Assembly: GCA_963665185.2 (NCBI GenBank)
Contig: CAXXPO010000021.1
Span: 124,001-188,000 of the forward strand
Direction of reading: 5' to 3'
Source: G963665185 sp963665185
GTDB taxonomy: Bacteria; Desulfobacterota; Desulfovibrionia; Desulfovibrionales; Desulfovibrionaceae
Length of the DNA: 64,000 nucleotides
The translations under genes were made by a program, and so were the position numbers. Below, in pieces: positions 10,183 through 19,403 of the stretch (position 1 is its first letter; every line of letters begins with the position of its first letter). The notes beneath the pieces were generated by a model. That model saw only the letters and a program-made list of their open reading frames with translations. It was not told where the DNA came from and made no database searches.

Positions 10183-10218
10183 AAAAAAAGGGACGAAGCC
10201 GTATGCTTCGTCCCTTTT
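10183..10218 (-). terminator. Intrinsic terminator of rplM-rpsI
   Basis: A perfect 10-bp stem (10190-10199 with 10205-10214) around a 5-base loop. On the minus strand it is followed by seven T (A7 at 10183-10189 on plus). It lies 31 bp beyond the rpsI stop. The remaining 294 bp between clpV copy 2 and this hairpin show no gene. Confidence 0.9.
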
Positions 10219-10249
10219 GGGTTCTGATGCTGCGCTGAATACTCGCGGC

Positions 10250-10642
10250 TTAACGCTTGGAGTACTGGAAGCGGGCACGTGCGCCGCGCTGACCAGGCTT
10301 TTTACGTTCCTTCTCGCGGGCGTCGCGTGTCAGGAAGCCGGCTTTCTTGAGGGCGGGACGCAGGTCCGGGTCCACTTCAAGAAGTGCGCGGGAAATACCA
10401 TGGCGAACGGCCTGGGCCTGTCCGGCCACGCCGCCACCCTGGACGTTGATTTTGATGTCGAACTTGCCAATGGTCTTGGTCAGGTTCAGGGGCTGACGAA
10501 TGATCATCTGCAATGTGGCCCGGGGGAAGTATTCTTCGTAGGGGCGACCATTGACGGTGATTTCGCCAGTGCCGTTGTAAACTCGTGTGCGGGCCACTGC
10601 ATTTTTGCGACGGCCGGTGCTGTAGAAAAAGTCCTGGCTCAT
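10250..10642 (-). CDS. rpsI: 30S ribosomal protein S9
   Basis: 130 residues, the usual S9 length, ending in the conserved basic tail KKPGQRGARARFQYSKR that reaches into the ribosomal P site. Typical motifs are YSTGRRKNAVARTRV at the N terminus and GGGVAGQAQAVRHGISRAL in the middle. Start at MSQDFFYSTG (ATG 10642), preceded by GGAGAG; an upstream in-frame Met has no ribosome site. It lies 19 bp after rplM, the near-universal L13-S9 pair, and is followed by a strong terminator. Confidence 0.97.
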   Translation of the reverse strand: MSQDFFYSTGRRKNAVARTRVYNGTGEITVNGRPYEEYFPRATLQMIIRQPLNLTKTIGKFDIKINVQGGGVAGQAQAVRHGISRALLEVDPDLRPALKKAGFLTRDAREKERKKPGQRGARARFQYSKR

Positions 10643-10661
10643 AGGAAACTCTCCGGTCCTC

Positions 10662-11090
10662 TTAGAGGTCAATCTTTTGAGGCTGTTGGGCTTCGTGCGG
10701 ATGCTCGGTTCCAGCGTAGATCTTCAGCTTGCTCAGAAGCTGGCGGCCCAGGCTGTTTTTGGGGAGCATGCCGCGTACGGCCTTGCGGATGACCTCTTCA
10801 GGCTTGGTGGCGAGCATGTCGCGCAGCCCGGTTTCCTTGATGCCGCCGGGGTATCCGCTGTGGCGGTAATATTTCTTGGCGTCGAGTTTGTTGCCGGTAA
10901 CGCGAATTTTTTCAGCGTTTACAACAACCACAAAATCACCATTATCCATATGGGGGGCGAATTCAGGCTTATGCTTGCCGCGCAAACGCATGGCGAGCTG
11001 GGTCGCCAGGCGGCCCAGGATCTTGTCCTCGGCGTCTACGATAACCCATTCACGCCTAAGGTCTTCAGGCTTGGGTGTCCATGTCTTCAT
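10662..11090 (-). CDS. rplM: 50S ribosomal protein L13
   Basis: 142 residues, standard L13 length. It begins MKTWTPKPEDLRREWVIVDAED and carries the L13 signature VRGMLPKNSLGRQLLSKLKIYAG near residues 100-125. Start ATG 11090 has AAGGAG upstream; a second in-frame Met 27 bases upstream adds residues not found in the family. First gene of the rplM-rpsI operon; its promoter must lie in the 11091-11300 gap. Confidence 0.97.
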   Translation of the reverse strand: MKTWTPKPEDLRREWVIVDAEDKILGRLATQLAMRLRGKHKPEFAPHMDNGDFVVVVNAEKIRVTGNKLDAKKYYRHSGYPGGIKETGLRDMLATKPEEVIRKAVRGMLPKNSLGRQLLSKLKIYAGTEHPHEAQQPQKIDL

Positions 11091-11302
11091 TGCCGCTAAC
11101 TCCTTAGGGCTCTTCATTATGCGAAGAGAATTGCCATACTCGATATTCCGTCGTGGGCCGATCTATCGACCACAGGGTGTAACGGAGCGACGGAACGGAG
11201 ACCCTTACCAATAAACTCCACGGAAAGCCAGAAAAAAATGACGAAACAGGCGAAAAAGTGCGATGAGCGCCGGGCCGGATGGGCTGAAAAAGGGGTGGAA
11301 GA

Positions 11303-11340
11303 CGCCCTTCGAACGACCCGGCCCGGGCGTTCGAAGGGCG
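11303..11340 (-). terminator. Probable terminator of the Tim44-like gene
   Basis: A perfect 13-bp inverted repeat (11303-11315 with 11328-11340) around a GC-rich 12-base loop, 19 bp beyond the stop of the minus-strand gene. On the minus strand the downstream run is CTTCCACCCC followed by five T, so termination is plausible although the T-tract is displaced. Confidence 0.6.
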
Positions 11341-11359
11341 GTGAAAACAGATTGGGAAG

Positions 11360-12265
11360 CTAGTCTTCCAACTGCTGGATTCCGTCCAGCTTCCACATGT
11401 CGCCTGCGTCCCGGCTGTCGCGTACAAAGTGCCAGACTTCGCGGACCTGTGCCGTGGCGTTGATTGTGGGGTCCTCGCGCATCATCACGTCGTAGTAGAC
11501 AGTGGCGTGGGTGATGGTTCCTTCCTGTTTGGCTTCGAGAAGCCGCGCATTGATCAGCAGAACTTCGGTTTTTGACGGTTCGGGGGATTCCTGGGCCTGG
11601 GCCCGGATTTCATCGAACACCGCGTCCGTGGTGAATTCACGAATGTCCTGCAGGTCGCGGGCGTCCCATGACTGCTGCAACCTGGAGTACACGACCTTGG
11701 CTCCCTTGAGAAAGTCGTCGACATCAAAGCCTGCGGGGGTGTTCACCACGGGCTGGCCGTCCCCGTCCATGGGGCCCATGGGACGGCGTGGGCTGGAACT
11801 GAGGTTGTCCCAGGATGTGTCCGCGGAACGGTACTGGCTGTTCTGGCCGTATTGGGGAGAACGTATGGACGGTCCCGCGCCGGCTTCCGACATGCTTTCG
11901 CGGGGGCGGCGGCTGCGCAGAAAGCGCATCAGAAAAAATATTCCCAGGCCGAGAAGGAGCATGTCGAACATGCCGAATCCGCCGAATCCGCCGCCGAACA
12001 GCAGGGAGCCGAGCAGGGTTCCGGCCAGCAGGCCGCCGAAGATGCCCATGCCTCCGAAGCCCCGGCTGCCGGGAACGGCCTGGTTTGTCGTCGACTGCCG
12101 GTTCAGGTTTTGGCTCGGGGCGGGGCGCAATGCCGGGCGGCTGTACGACGGCTTGGATCCGAAAGAGCCTCCGCCGCCGAAGCGTTTGGCGTGGGCGATT
12201 TCAGCCGCTGCCATGATCAGGCCGAAAACAAGGAACGGCAGGCTTAAGAGTGCGAGTCGTTTCAT
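11360..12265 (-). CDS. Tim44-like domain membrane protein
   Basis: 301 residues. The N terminus has a signal or anchor sequence (LALLSLPFLVFGLIMAAAEIAHA, residues 3-26), then a Gly/Ser-rich stretch, then a second hydrophobic segment with Gly-Phe repeats (about 85-125, GLLAGTLLGSLLFGGGFGGFGMF). The C-terminal 130 residues (FDVDDFLKGAKVVYSRLQQSWDARDLQDIREFTTD...REVWHFVRD) match the bacterial Tim44-like fold. Bacterial members are secreted or membrane proteins of unknown role. Start ATG 12265 follows AAGGAAG. Monocistronic on the minus strand, with its own hairpin after it. Confidence 0.8.
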   Translation of the reverse strand: MKRLALLSLPFLVFGLIMAAAEIAHAKRFGGGGSFGSKPSYSRPALRPAPSQNLNRQSTTNQAVPGSRGFGGMGIFGGLLAGTLLGSLLFGGGFGGFGMFDMLLLGLGIFFLMRFLRSRRPRESMSEAGAGPSIRSPQYGQNSQYRSADTSWDNLSSSPRRPMGPMDGDGQPVVNTPAGFDVDDFLKGAKVVYSRLQQSWDARDLQDIREFTTDAVFDEIRAQAQESPEPSKTEVLLINARLLEAKQEGTITHATVYYDVMMREDPTINATAQVREVWHFVRDSRDAGDMWKLDGIQQLED

Positions 12266-12430
12266 AGTGACTTCCTTGGGGTAAGCAGCATTTTTGTTTT
12301 GAGTATGCCGGGGGCGGCATGGACTGTCCCGCGCATCTTCATCTTCTTTCATGATGCGGGGCTGCTTGCAGTCGTGCCGTGAAGATACGTCTTGAATACG
12401 GGTTGTCAACAGGCGCAGGGGAGAATGAAT

Positions 12431-12829
12431 CTATTCGATAAGCCCGAGATTTTGCAACAGGTGCAGGAACATATGCTTGTCGATGGGCTTGGGGACGTAG
12501 GATGTGGCCCCGCCCTTGTAGTAGGCCTCCACCACGTTTTTGGGGTCGTCCAGAGCCGTGGTCATGACTATTTTGGATTCGTTTTCACCCGGGATGTTCA
12601 TTTTTCGCTCAATGGTCCGGATCTCCTTGAGCGCACCCTGGCCGTCCATCTCCGGCATCATGATGTCCATGGTGATGAGATCGTACGGCCTGTTTTCTTC
12701 GGCAGCCATGCGAAAAGCGTCCACGGCTTCCTGCCCGTTTACCGCAATGTCACATTCCATGTAGGGGGAGAGGATTTTCTGAATCAGCTTCCTGCTTGTA
12801 AAGTCGTCCTCAACGATAAGCGCGCGCAT
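12431..12829 (-). CDS. Single-domain CheY-like response regulator
   Basis: 132 residues, one receiver domain and no output domain. Acidic pocket VEDD near the N terminus, phospho-acceptor in TMDIMMPEMDG (Asp near residue 55), conserved Thr (MTTALDD) and the Lys of PKPIDK near 108. Start ATG 12829 lies just after GGGAGGT. Not next to a chemotaxis operon; the neighbours are a Tim44-like gene downstream and a 430-bp gap upstream. Such stand-alone receivers act by protein contact, often with a distant kinase, so the partner cannot be told from context. Confidence 0.88.
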   Translation of the reverse strand: MRALIVEDDFTSRKLIQKILSPYMECDIAVNGQEAVDAFRMAAEENRPYDLITMDIMMPEMDGQGALKEIRTIERKMNIPGENESKIVMTTALDDPKNVVEAYYKGGATSYVPKPIDKHMFLHLLQNLGLIE

Positions 12830-13258
12830 GGGACCTCCCGATATGTTATGCACGGAATGAAGATTCATTACCTAGAATCGTCGGAAAAAGCCAGCGGGTT
12901 GGCAAGCACCCGGAAAAGGCCTCCGGTTCTTTCAGGGCTTCCGGCGGGTGCGGGAAAAGTCGCCAAGGAGCTGTTTCTGGCCGCAACAAGTACTGACGCC
13001 TTTTCCGAGAAAAAGAATGGCTCGGAGGAACAATGTGACGCATTCCGGCACGGTTTAAAATAAGGCCTTTTCGCAAGGCTTGCAATGGAGGGGGGATGTG
13101 TGTACGCTGTCTGCGTACTTAAAGGGGAGAAAAATCCAGCCTGGACTTTCTCCCGATGACTTGCCACAAGCGTTGCCTATGGGCACAATGTGTTGGCTTC
13201 CGCGCGATTGATCGGGCATTCGTCCTGCTGAAAAAACAATTATACCCGGATTCGGACA
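12830..13258. other. 429-bp intergenic region with two small hairpins
   Basis: Separates the divergent CheY-like (minus) and SHOCT (plus) genes and should hold both promoters. Two hairpins are visible: a perfect 6-bp repeat with 5-base loop at 13102-13118 and an 8-bp repeat at 13125-13132/13147-13154. Neither is followed by a T-run. Open frames here lack ribosome sites and family likeness, so no gene is called. Confidence 0.5.
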
Positions 13259-13579
13259 ATGGAACTGAAGATTCTTGGGCAGACTGCCGCGGAGTTGGCG
13301 GAAAAAACTCCTTCCGAATGGTTCATGTGGCCTTTCAGCCGGGGATATGGCGAAAGTTTTTGGCCTACTGCCGCCAAATTCATTTTTGTAGCTTTCATTT
13401 TTGCGGCCATTTGCGTCTTTCTCCGCTTTCTTTATGGCCCTAACGGAAAATTCCGGGACAAGGAATTGGATAAGGAATACGAGGAATTGCGCCAACAGGA
13501 GCTGCAAAAGCTGGAGGCCGAATATCTTCGTGGCGAAATCACCAAAGAGCAATACGAGTGGAGAAAGGAACGGACATGA
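13259..13579 (+). CDS. Small membrane protein with SHOCT-like C terminus
   Basis: 106 residues. One membrane helix (FIFVAFIFAAICVFLRFLY, about 41-60), then a charged helix (RDKELDKEYEELRQQELQKLEAEYLRGEITKEQYEWRKE). The last 20 residues fit the SHOCT pattern (L-x-G-x-I-T-x-E-Q-Y-x-x-x-K), a short helical hairpin found at the ends of many bacterial membrane proteins. No convincing ribosome site precedes ATG 13259. The stop overlaps the start of the HD-domain gene (ATGA at 13576), so the two are translationally coupled. Confidence 0.65.
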   Translation: MELKILGQTAAELAEKTPSEWFMWPFSRGYGESFWPTAAKFIFVAFIFAAICVFLRFLYGPNGKFRDKELDKEYEELRQQELQKLEAEYLRGEITKEQYEWRKERT

Positions 13580-14370
13580 TGCTCTCTTTTCCCGCGGTGC
13601 AAGCGCATAAGGAAAAATTTTGCGCCATTGCCGAGCAATATATAGCGCGTGCCAATGGGGAAGCCACGAATCTGATTCTCAAGCGGGAGCATTCGCTTCG
13701 GGTTCTGGAGAATGCGCAGGAACTGGTCCGGGCCTTGGATTTATCCTTTGCGCCGTCGCAGACCGTCCTTTTGGCCGCCCTGTATCATGATATTGGCCGG
13801 TTTCCCCAACTGGAAAATTACGGGACCATGGACGATTCCAGGTCGGAGGATCACGGAAAGATGTCCGTGCGAGAGCTTTTGCGCGGCAATCTGTTGCAGG
13901 ATCAGGATCCGGCGGCCCGTAGGGCCGTTCTGGGAGCTGTCTTTCTGCACAACAAGCGGACCGTGCCCGCGGGACTCCCGCAGACCATGGACCTGGCGTT
14001 GCGCGTGGTACGGGACAGCGATAAGCTGGATATATTTCAGATTATGTTGGATAATCTCAACGAGGCTGCCTGTCGGGACAACCCCACGGTGGTCCTGGAT
14101 CTCGAATACGACGAGACAGCCTATACGTCGGAACTCGCAGCGGTTGTGCGGAGGGGGGAACTTGCCGACTACCGTTCCATGCGGTGGGTCAATGACTTCA
14201 AACTGCTGCTGCTCGCCTGGGTCTATGATTTCAACTTCGCCGCGTCGCGCCGTCTTTTGGCGCAGCGGAAAATGGTGCACGCCGTGGTGGAGCTTTTGCC
14301 GCGTGTGCCGGAGTTGCAAGATATCGGCTGCAAGGTGCTCGCCGATCTGGAAAACTCCCTGGAATCGTAG
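13576..14370 (+). CDS. HD-domain phosphohydrolase
   Basis: 264 residues. Metal-binding HD motifs: His in REHSLRVLENA (about 42), paired HD in ALYHDIGRFPQ (about 71-72), a further His near 112 (VFLHNKR) and Asp in VRDSDKLDIFQI (about 145). This pattern marks a small HD hydrolase acting on nucleotides or similar phosphate esters; the substrate cannot be inferred. Start ATG 13576 is chosen because it overlaps the upstream stop; a Met 18 bases earlier is inside the SHOCT gene. The two-gene unit is followed by a 215-bp gap. Confidence 0.8.
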   Translation: MMLSFPAVQAHKEKFCAIAEQYIARANGEATNLILKREHSLRVLENAQELVRALDLSFAPSQTVLLAALYHDIGRFPQLENYGTMDDSRSEDHGKMSVRELLRGNLLQDQDPAARRAVLGAVFLHNKRTVPAGLPQTMDLALRVVRDSDKLDIFQIMLDNLNEAACRDNPTVVLDLEYDETAYTSELAAVVRRGELADYRSMRWVNDFKLLLLAWVYDFNFAASRRLLAQRKMVHAVVELLPRVPELQDIGCKVLADLENSLES

Positions 14371-14585
14371 GCTTTTTGCAAGGATCTCGGTTGCTTGATA
14401 TGTACGGTGCGGATGATACGCGCAGCACTGCGTTTTCGCATGCGCCGTTTGTGCGCCGTGAAAATGGAAAAAGGTAAAAGCCACCGGGGGCTGCCTCTGA
14501 TTCTGAAGGTTTTCGACACGTCTTTGGGCTGTTTTGGCTCAAATATAATTGCAGTTGATTGGATTCATGCTGAAATACAGGATAT

Positions 14586-15662
14586 ATGGCTAAGATGCTC
14601 GGAACCGTACTCATCTTGACGTCCAGCGAAATCAATGCGCGCCGGGACAAACATTCCATCGGGACGTTCGACCCCGGTGCCATCAAGTTTTTTGGAAAGG
14701 GCGCGGACGCTTTTGATTTCATGTCCAGTCACCAGGTGGACCTGGTACTGTGCGACACCCAGCTCAACGACATGGACGGGGCGCGTTTTCTCAAACTGTT
14801 GCGCCAGAATATGAATCTGAAAAAGATTCCCGTGGTCATGGTGACCATGGAAAACCAGAAAAACCGGGTGCTGGACTGTATTTCCGCAGGCTGCACCGGG
14901 TATATTCTGAGACCGTACTCCATGGAGACGTTCGAGCGGCATATCAAGCTGGCCCAGAATGTGGAATCCTTCAGCGAGATCGAGGAAATCCAGCTCGAAG
15001 AAGCCCAGAACATGGTCAGCATGGGCGAGTTCGATGATGCCATCGAGGCGTTTGAAGAGATTCTCACCATTCAGGACGATGCCCAGAAGTATTACGACAT
15101 GGGCTGCAACTTTCTTTTCCGCCGCAAGTACGGCAAGGCGATTATCGCCTTCAAGAAGGCGGTCAAGCTCAACGACCTGTTCGCCGAAGCCTACAAGGGG
15201 CTGGCCGACGCCTACAAGGGCAAGGGCGACATGGACAACTGCCGCACTTTCCTGAAAAAGGCGGCGGAAATTCACGCCCAGTTCGATCGGCTGGAGGAAA
15301 CCAAGGCGCTGTTCATCGAAATTCTCAAGTTCGAGAGCGAAGCGCCCAATCCGTTCAATACGCTTGGGGTCCGGCTACGTCGTGAGGGCGATTACGTGGG
15401 GGCTTTGCACGCCTACGATCAGGCTGTGAAGATCACGCCGGAAGATGAAAATATTTATTTCAACAAATCCAAAGCGTATTATTTCATGGGCGACCTGGAA
15501 CAGGCCAATGAAAGTCTGATCGAAGCGCTGAAACGCAAGCCGGACTTCACCGAAGCGGGCAAGCTGTACAAAAAGATCAACAAGAAGGATTGGGAACTTG
15601 CGGACCACACGGGCGAAGTCGAAGAAAACGGTCGGCCACGGGCTCTCGTGGACGATGCCTGA
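14586..15662 (+). CDS. Receiver (CheY-like) plus TPR-repeat protein
   Basis: 358 residues. Residues 1-125 form a receiver domain with phospho-acceptor in LVLCDTQLNDMDG (about residue 57), MVTMENQ and the domain end YILRPYS; the usual Lys before Pro is Arg here, which may alter phospho-signalling. Residues 140-340 are TPR helices (for example AIEAFEEILTIQDDAQKYYDMG, KAIIAFKKAVKLNDLFAEAYKG, GALHAYDQAVKITPEDENIYFN), a protein-docking scaffold. REC-TPR proteins are common in Desulfovibrio-type genomes, with partners mostly unknown. Transcribed alone and followed by a terminator. Confidence 0.85.
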   Translation: MAKMLGTVLILTSSEINARRDKHSIGTFDPGAIKFFGKGADAFDFMSSHQVDLVLCDTQLNDMDGARFLKLLRQNMNLKKIPVVMVTMENQKNRVLDCISAGCTGYILRPYSMETFERHIKLAQNVESFSEIEEIQLEEAQNMVSMGEFDDAIEAFEEILTIQDDAQKYYDMGCNFLFRRKYGKAIIAFKKAVKLNDLFAEAYKGLADAYKGKGDMDNCRTFLKKAAEIHAQFDRLEETKALFIEILKFESEAPNPFNTLGVRLRREGDYVGALHAYDQAVKITPEDENIYFNKSKAYYFMGDLEQANESLIEALKRKPDFTEAGKLYKKINKKDWELADHTGEVEENGRPRALVDDA

Positions 15663-15713
15663 TCCCGACGGCGCAGGAAGCGCATGAAGTGATTTGGATG
15701 AATACGCCCATAG

Positions 15714-15756
15714 GCCCCGCAGGAACATGTCCATGCGGGGCTTTTCATTTTTTTCC
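15714..15756 (+). terminator. Intrinsic terminator after the REC-TPR gene
   Basis: A 7-bp GC stem (15714-15720 with 15735-15741) followed by a T-rich tail (TTTTCATTTTTTT). The rest of the gap up to 16060 has no supported gene. Confidence 0.85.
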
Positions 15757-16060
15757 AATTTCGCTTCGTGGGGCGGGCAGTCCTTGCGGCAGATTTCCCG
15801 CAATATTTGTTCTTCGGTTCCGCCGTCCTTTCACAGCTTGCTTTTCTGGGGGGGGATGGTAAAAAAAACGGTGAAATCGGTTGCCGGCGGGAGATGAGGA
15901 ACGTGGGATTTCCGTACAGGGATTTTGCGGTCCCTGGTCCCGGGAACATGCATGGAAGGCAGCTTTTCCGACCGGCAGATTTCTGAAACGTGTTTTTGAT
16001 AATTCATGCAGCCGCGCTTTGCAGCAGGCTGCCGGACCAGCACATATCACAGGAGCTGTT

Positions 16061-16543
16061 ATGGAACTCACGACCGTTCAGATAGAAAACCCGGAGTCCC
16101 TGAATTTCGTTCTGGGCATGGCCCACTTCATCAAAACGGTCGAGGACGTGCATGAGGCCATCGCCTGCACCGTGCCCGGCGCAAAGTTCGGCGTTGCCTT
16201 TTGCGAGGCGTCGGACAAGCGGCTGGTGCGCTGGTCCGGCACGGACGACGAGCTGGTGGAACTGGCCAGGAAAAACGCCTACGCTCTGGCCTGCGGCCAT
16301 AGTTTCATCGTCTTCATGCGCGACATGTTTCCCATCAACATAAAGAACACGCTGCTGAACGTGCCTGAGGTTGTCCGCCTGTTCTGCTGCACGGCCAATC
16401 CGTTGCAGGTGATCGTTGCGGAAACCGAACAGGGCCGGGGCATCATGGGCGTCATCGACGGTTTTGCCTCGGCGGGTATCGAGTCGGACGAGGACATTGA
16501 AGCGCGCAAAGGCTTTTTGCGGGCCATCGGCTACAAGGCCTGA
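16061..16543 (+). CDS. Adenosine-specific kinase family protein
   Basis: 160 residues covering the whole PF04008-type family. Characteristic stretches are NFVLGMAHFIKTVEDVHEA, FGVAFCEASDKRLVRWSGTD, CGHSFIVFMRD and the end VAETEQGRGIMGVIDG. The family name rests on an archaeal homologue reported to act on adenosine; the bacterial function is poorly established. Start ATG 16061 follows AGGAG by six bases. Monocistronic, between two intrinsic terminators. Confidence 0.88.
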   Translation: MELTTVQIENPESLNFVLGMAHFIKTVEDVHEAIACTVPGAKFGVAFCEASDKRLVRWSGTDDELVELARKNAYALACGHSFIVFMRDMFPINIKNTLLNVPEVVRLFCCTANPLQVIVAETEQGRGIMGVIDGFASAGIESDEDIEARKGFLRAIGYKA

Positions 16544-16571
16544 CTTTTTTCATTCCGTCTGCATCGGAGCG

Positions 16572-16602
16572 CCCGAAAGTTTTTCGCTTTCGGGTTTTTT
16601 TT
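16572..16602 (+). terminator. Intrinsic terminator after the adenosine-specific kinase
   Basis: Perfect 8-bp stem (16572-16579 with 16587-16594) directly followed by eight T. The 340 bp from here to rpoN hold no gene and should contain the rpoN promoter. Confidence 0.92.
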
Positions 16603-16943
16603 ATCCGTTCCGCTGAAAAGGGCGTTCTGGTTCGTACGGACAGCTTGCAGCAGTCTGGTGCGGGGACGGCAGCCTTGCGTCCGAATTCGTCTGGCTTGAC
16701 TGATTGCCGAAAGTCGGGCCGGGAGGGATTGGCCTCCTGTGAGGCCCCGGGATTTCTTACTTTCCTTGGTTCCATTTTGGCCTTTTTGTTGCATACCCCC
16801 GAAGAGTATGTCATATTGAACGCACAGGAACAAAGACAACGATCTTCTTCAATATCATATTGTCGGGGCGTGACGGAGTGCTTATTTTTCTTTTTGAACA
16901 CGCCTCGTGCAGCATCTTTTAGTCGGAGGCAGCGTACCGCATA

Positions 16944-18377
16944 ATGGGTCTTGAACTCAGGCAGCAATTAAAGCTTACGCAACAGCTGGTGATGACGCCG
17001 CAGTTGCAGCAGGCTATCAAGCTTCTTCAGCTTTCCCGGCTCGAACTGATGGAGACTGTGCAGCAGGAACTTCTGGAAAATCCCTTTCTGGAAGAAGGTG
17101 TTGTAGTGTCCGACGCGCCCGAGCCGCAGGAGACAAAGCTGGAGGACACTTCGCCCGCCACAGCGGCGGAAGAGTCCGCCGCTGCCTTGCGTGATACGGA
17201 TTGGGAAGACTATCTTGGCGAATTTTCCAGCACCGCCAAGCAGTCCATGTCCCGCAATGCCGAAGTTCCAGAAGAAGGCATGAGTTTTGAAGCCCGCCTG
17301 TCCTCCAAGCCCTCCCTGGAAGGGCATCTCGCCTGGCAGATGCGTCTGTCCGATTTTACGGAACATGAGCTTCTCATTGGCGAGCATATTATCGGCAATC
17401 TGGACGGCCTTGGCTATTTGCAGGCCGATGCCGCCGAGATTGCCAGTGAATCCGGGGCATCCGAAGAGGATGTTGAGCGCGTTCTGCACCGCATCCAGCG
17501 TCTTGACCCGGTGGGAATTGCCGCCCGTTCGCCAAAGGAGTGTCTGCTGGTTCAATTGGAAGTGGAGGAATACCAGGACCCGGTTCTTCTCTCCCTGGTG
17601 TCCGATCATCTGGAAGATTTGGAAAAGCGCCGCTACAAGCCGCTTTTGCGTAAGTTCAAGATGACCATGGACGACCTGCATGACTACCTTGAGACCATCC
17701 AGACTCTGGACCCCATGCCCGGCGCGAGTTTCGGCACGGAAGACCCGGTGTATGTCAGCCCGGACGCCTATGTGTACAAGTATGAGGACGATTTTGTCAT
17801 CGTTTTGAATGACGACGGCATGCCCAAGCTGCAGATCAACGATTCCTATTCGGAAAGTCTGAAGAATGGAGGAGCGGGCGCGGACAAGGACTTCTTTCAT
17901 GAAAAGATGCGTTCTGCGGTCTGGCTCATGAAAAGCCTGTACCAGCGGCAGCGCACCTTGTTCAAGGTCATTGAAAGTCTGCTCAAGTTCCAGAGGGATT
18001 TTTTCGAGGAAGGGGTGACCCGGCTCAAGCCGCTCATCCTGAAGGACGTTGCCGACGATATTTCCATGCACGAGTCCACGGTCAGCCGCATTACCACCAG
18101 TAAATACGTGGCGACTCCGCACGGCACGTTCGAGCTGAAGTTCTTTTTCAACAGCGCCCTGGATCTGGACGACGGCAGCCAGGTCGGCTCGGAAAGCGTC
18201 AAGGCGCTTATCAAGAAAATAGTGGACAACGAGCCGCCGAAAAAGCCTTTCTCGGATGAGAAGATCGCGGAAATGCTCAAGGATACGCTGCAAGTCAACA
18301 TTGCCCGGCGGACAGTGGCCAAATACCGCACTGTGCTCGGCATTGAATCTTCGAGCAAGCGGAAGCAATATTTTTGA
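16944..18377 (+). CDS. rpoN: RNA polymerase sigma-54 factor
   Basis: 477 residues. Region I is the Gln/Leu-rich activator-interaction segment (LRQQLKLTQQLVMTPQLQQAIKLLQLSRLEL), region II is acidic (about 55-95), then come the core-binding domain and the C-terminal DNA-binding part. The RpoN box ARRTVAKYR is at residues 454-462, with the usual short tail after it. Promoters with GG-N10-GC at -24/-12 depend on this factor; one such element precedes amt in this window. Next come hpf (29 bp) and ptsN (7 bp), the common rpoN operon. Unlike the Desulfovibrio order I recall, lptB is not directly upstream. Confidence 0.97.
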   Translation: MGLELRQQLKLTQQLVMTPQLQQAIKLLQLSRLELMETVQQELLENPFLEEGVVVSDAPEPQETKLEDTSPATAAEESAAALRDTDWEDYLGEFSSTAKQSMSRNAEVPEEGMSFEARLSSKPSLEGHLAWQMRLSDFTEHELLIGEHIIGNLDGLGYLQADAAEIASESGASEEDVERVLHRIQRLDPVGIAARSPKECLLVQLEVEEYQDPVLLSLVSDHLEDLEKRRYKPLLRKFKMTMDDLHDYLETIQTLDPMPGASFGTEDPVYVSPDAYVYKYEDDFVIVLNDDGMPKLQINDSYSESLKNGGAGADKDFFHEKMRSAVWLMKSLYQRQRTLFKVIESLLKFQRDFFEEGVTRLKPLILKDVADDISMHESTVSRITTSKYVATPHGTFELKFFFNSALDLDDGSQVGSESVKALIKKIVDNEPPKKPFSDEKIAEMLKDTLQVNIARRTVAKYRTVLGIESSSKRKQYF

Positions 18378-18406
18378 GTTGCGTAACCGTAATCAGGAGG
18401 TTGCCC

Positions 18407-18952
18407 ATGAACATGGCGTTTAATTTCAAGAACTTCGAGCCCTCGGACCACTTGAAGAATTACGCCTCCAACCGGTTCAGCAAGCTGTCCAAGTTCTTCA
18501 ACAACCTGGACAACGTGGACGTGCAGGTCAATCTGTCCGTGGAGAAGTTCCGGCAGATGGCCGAGGTCATCGTTGTCGCGGACAACTTGCACCTTTCCGC
18601 CTACGAGGAAAGCGAGGACATGTACGCCACCACCGACATGGTTTTGGACAAGGTCGTGGCGCAGGTCAAGAAGAACAAGGCCAAGAAGCAGAGCCGGCGT
18701 GACGTGAAGGCCGACAAGTCCGGGCGTGTAGACGCCGTCCTTTTCGGCGGCAGTGAAGACAGCCTTGATGCTCCGGCCATCGTTGCTTCGGACAAGTTTG
18801 AAGTAAAGCCCATGGACGTGGACGAAGCGGCCATGAAGCTCAATTCGCTCAACTACGATTTCCTTGTCTTTCGCAATGCCGCCAGTGAGCGGGTGAATGT
18901 GCTGTACAGGCGTAATGACGGGGATTTCGGTCTTATTGACCCTGGGATGTAA
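18407..18952 (+). CDS. hpf: Ribosome hibernation promoting factor, long form
   Basis: 181 residues: an N-terminal S30AE/YfiA domain (1-100, ending in the basic stretch VKKNKAKKQSRRD), a linker, and a C-terminal dimerisation domain (about 125-181, KFEVKPMDVDEAAMKLNSLNYDFLVFRN...DFGLIDPG). The long form alone dimerises 70S into 100S ribosomes in stationary phase. Start ATG 18407 is six bases after CAGGAGG; the longer in-frame start lacks this. Between rpoN and ptsN in one operon. Confidence 0.95.
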   Translation: MNMAFNFKNFEPSDHLKNYASNRFSKLSKFFNNLDNVDVQVNLSVEKFRQMAEVIVVADNLHLSAYEESEDMYATTDMVLDKVVAQVKKNKAKKQSRRDVKADKSGRVDAVLFGGSEDSLDAPAIVASDKFEVKPMDVDEAAMKLNSLNYDFLVFRNAASERVNVLYRRNDGDFGLIDPGM

Positions 18953-18959
18953 CACGATC

Positions 18960-19403
18960 ATGAAACTTGGCGAGTATTTGGAACCGGAGTATGTGCTGGC
19001 GGACGTGCAGGCGACAACCAAACAGGATGTCCTGCGCGAGATGCTCAAGCCTTTGCAGGGTGTTTCCGGCGTTGACGTGGAAAAGGCCCTGGACATACTG
19101 CTGGAAAGGGAAAAACTCGGTACGACGGGGATTGGCGACGGTATAGCCATTCCCCATGGAAAGCTGGAGAGTCTGGACCGGATTCTGCTGACTGTCGGCC
19201 GCAGCGCCAAGGGCGTGGATTTTGCGGCGCTGGACCAAAAACCGTGCAGGATTTTCTTCATGGTGCTGGCTCCGGAACAGGCGGCGGGAATGCATCTTCG
19301 AATTCTGGCGCACATCTCCCGTCTGCTCAAGAATGAGGGCTTTCGGGAAAGAATGCTGGAGGCCGATGGGGACAAGCTCTACAAGCTTATTGCTGCTACA
19401 TAG
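18960..19403 (+). CDS. ptsN: PTS IIA-like nitrogen-regulatory protein PtsN
   Basis: 147 residues, a single EIIA domain of the fructose/mannitol fold. The phosphorylated His66 lies in GDGIAIPHGK. Other family features are the start LGEYLEPEYVLADVQATTKQ and ILAHISRLLKNEGFRE. PtsN takes phosphate from NPr/HPr and regulates rather than transports. Start ATG 18960 overlaps no gene and is 7 bp after hpf. A terminator separates it from rapZ. Confidence 0.94.
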   Translation: MKLGEYLEPEYVLADVQATTKQDVLREMLKPLQGVSGVDVEKALDILLEREKLGTTGIGDGIAIPHGKLESLDRILLTVGRSAKGVDFAALDQKPCRIFFMVLAPEQAAGMHLRILAHISRLLKNEGFRERMLEADGDKLYKLIAAT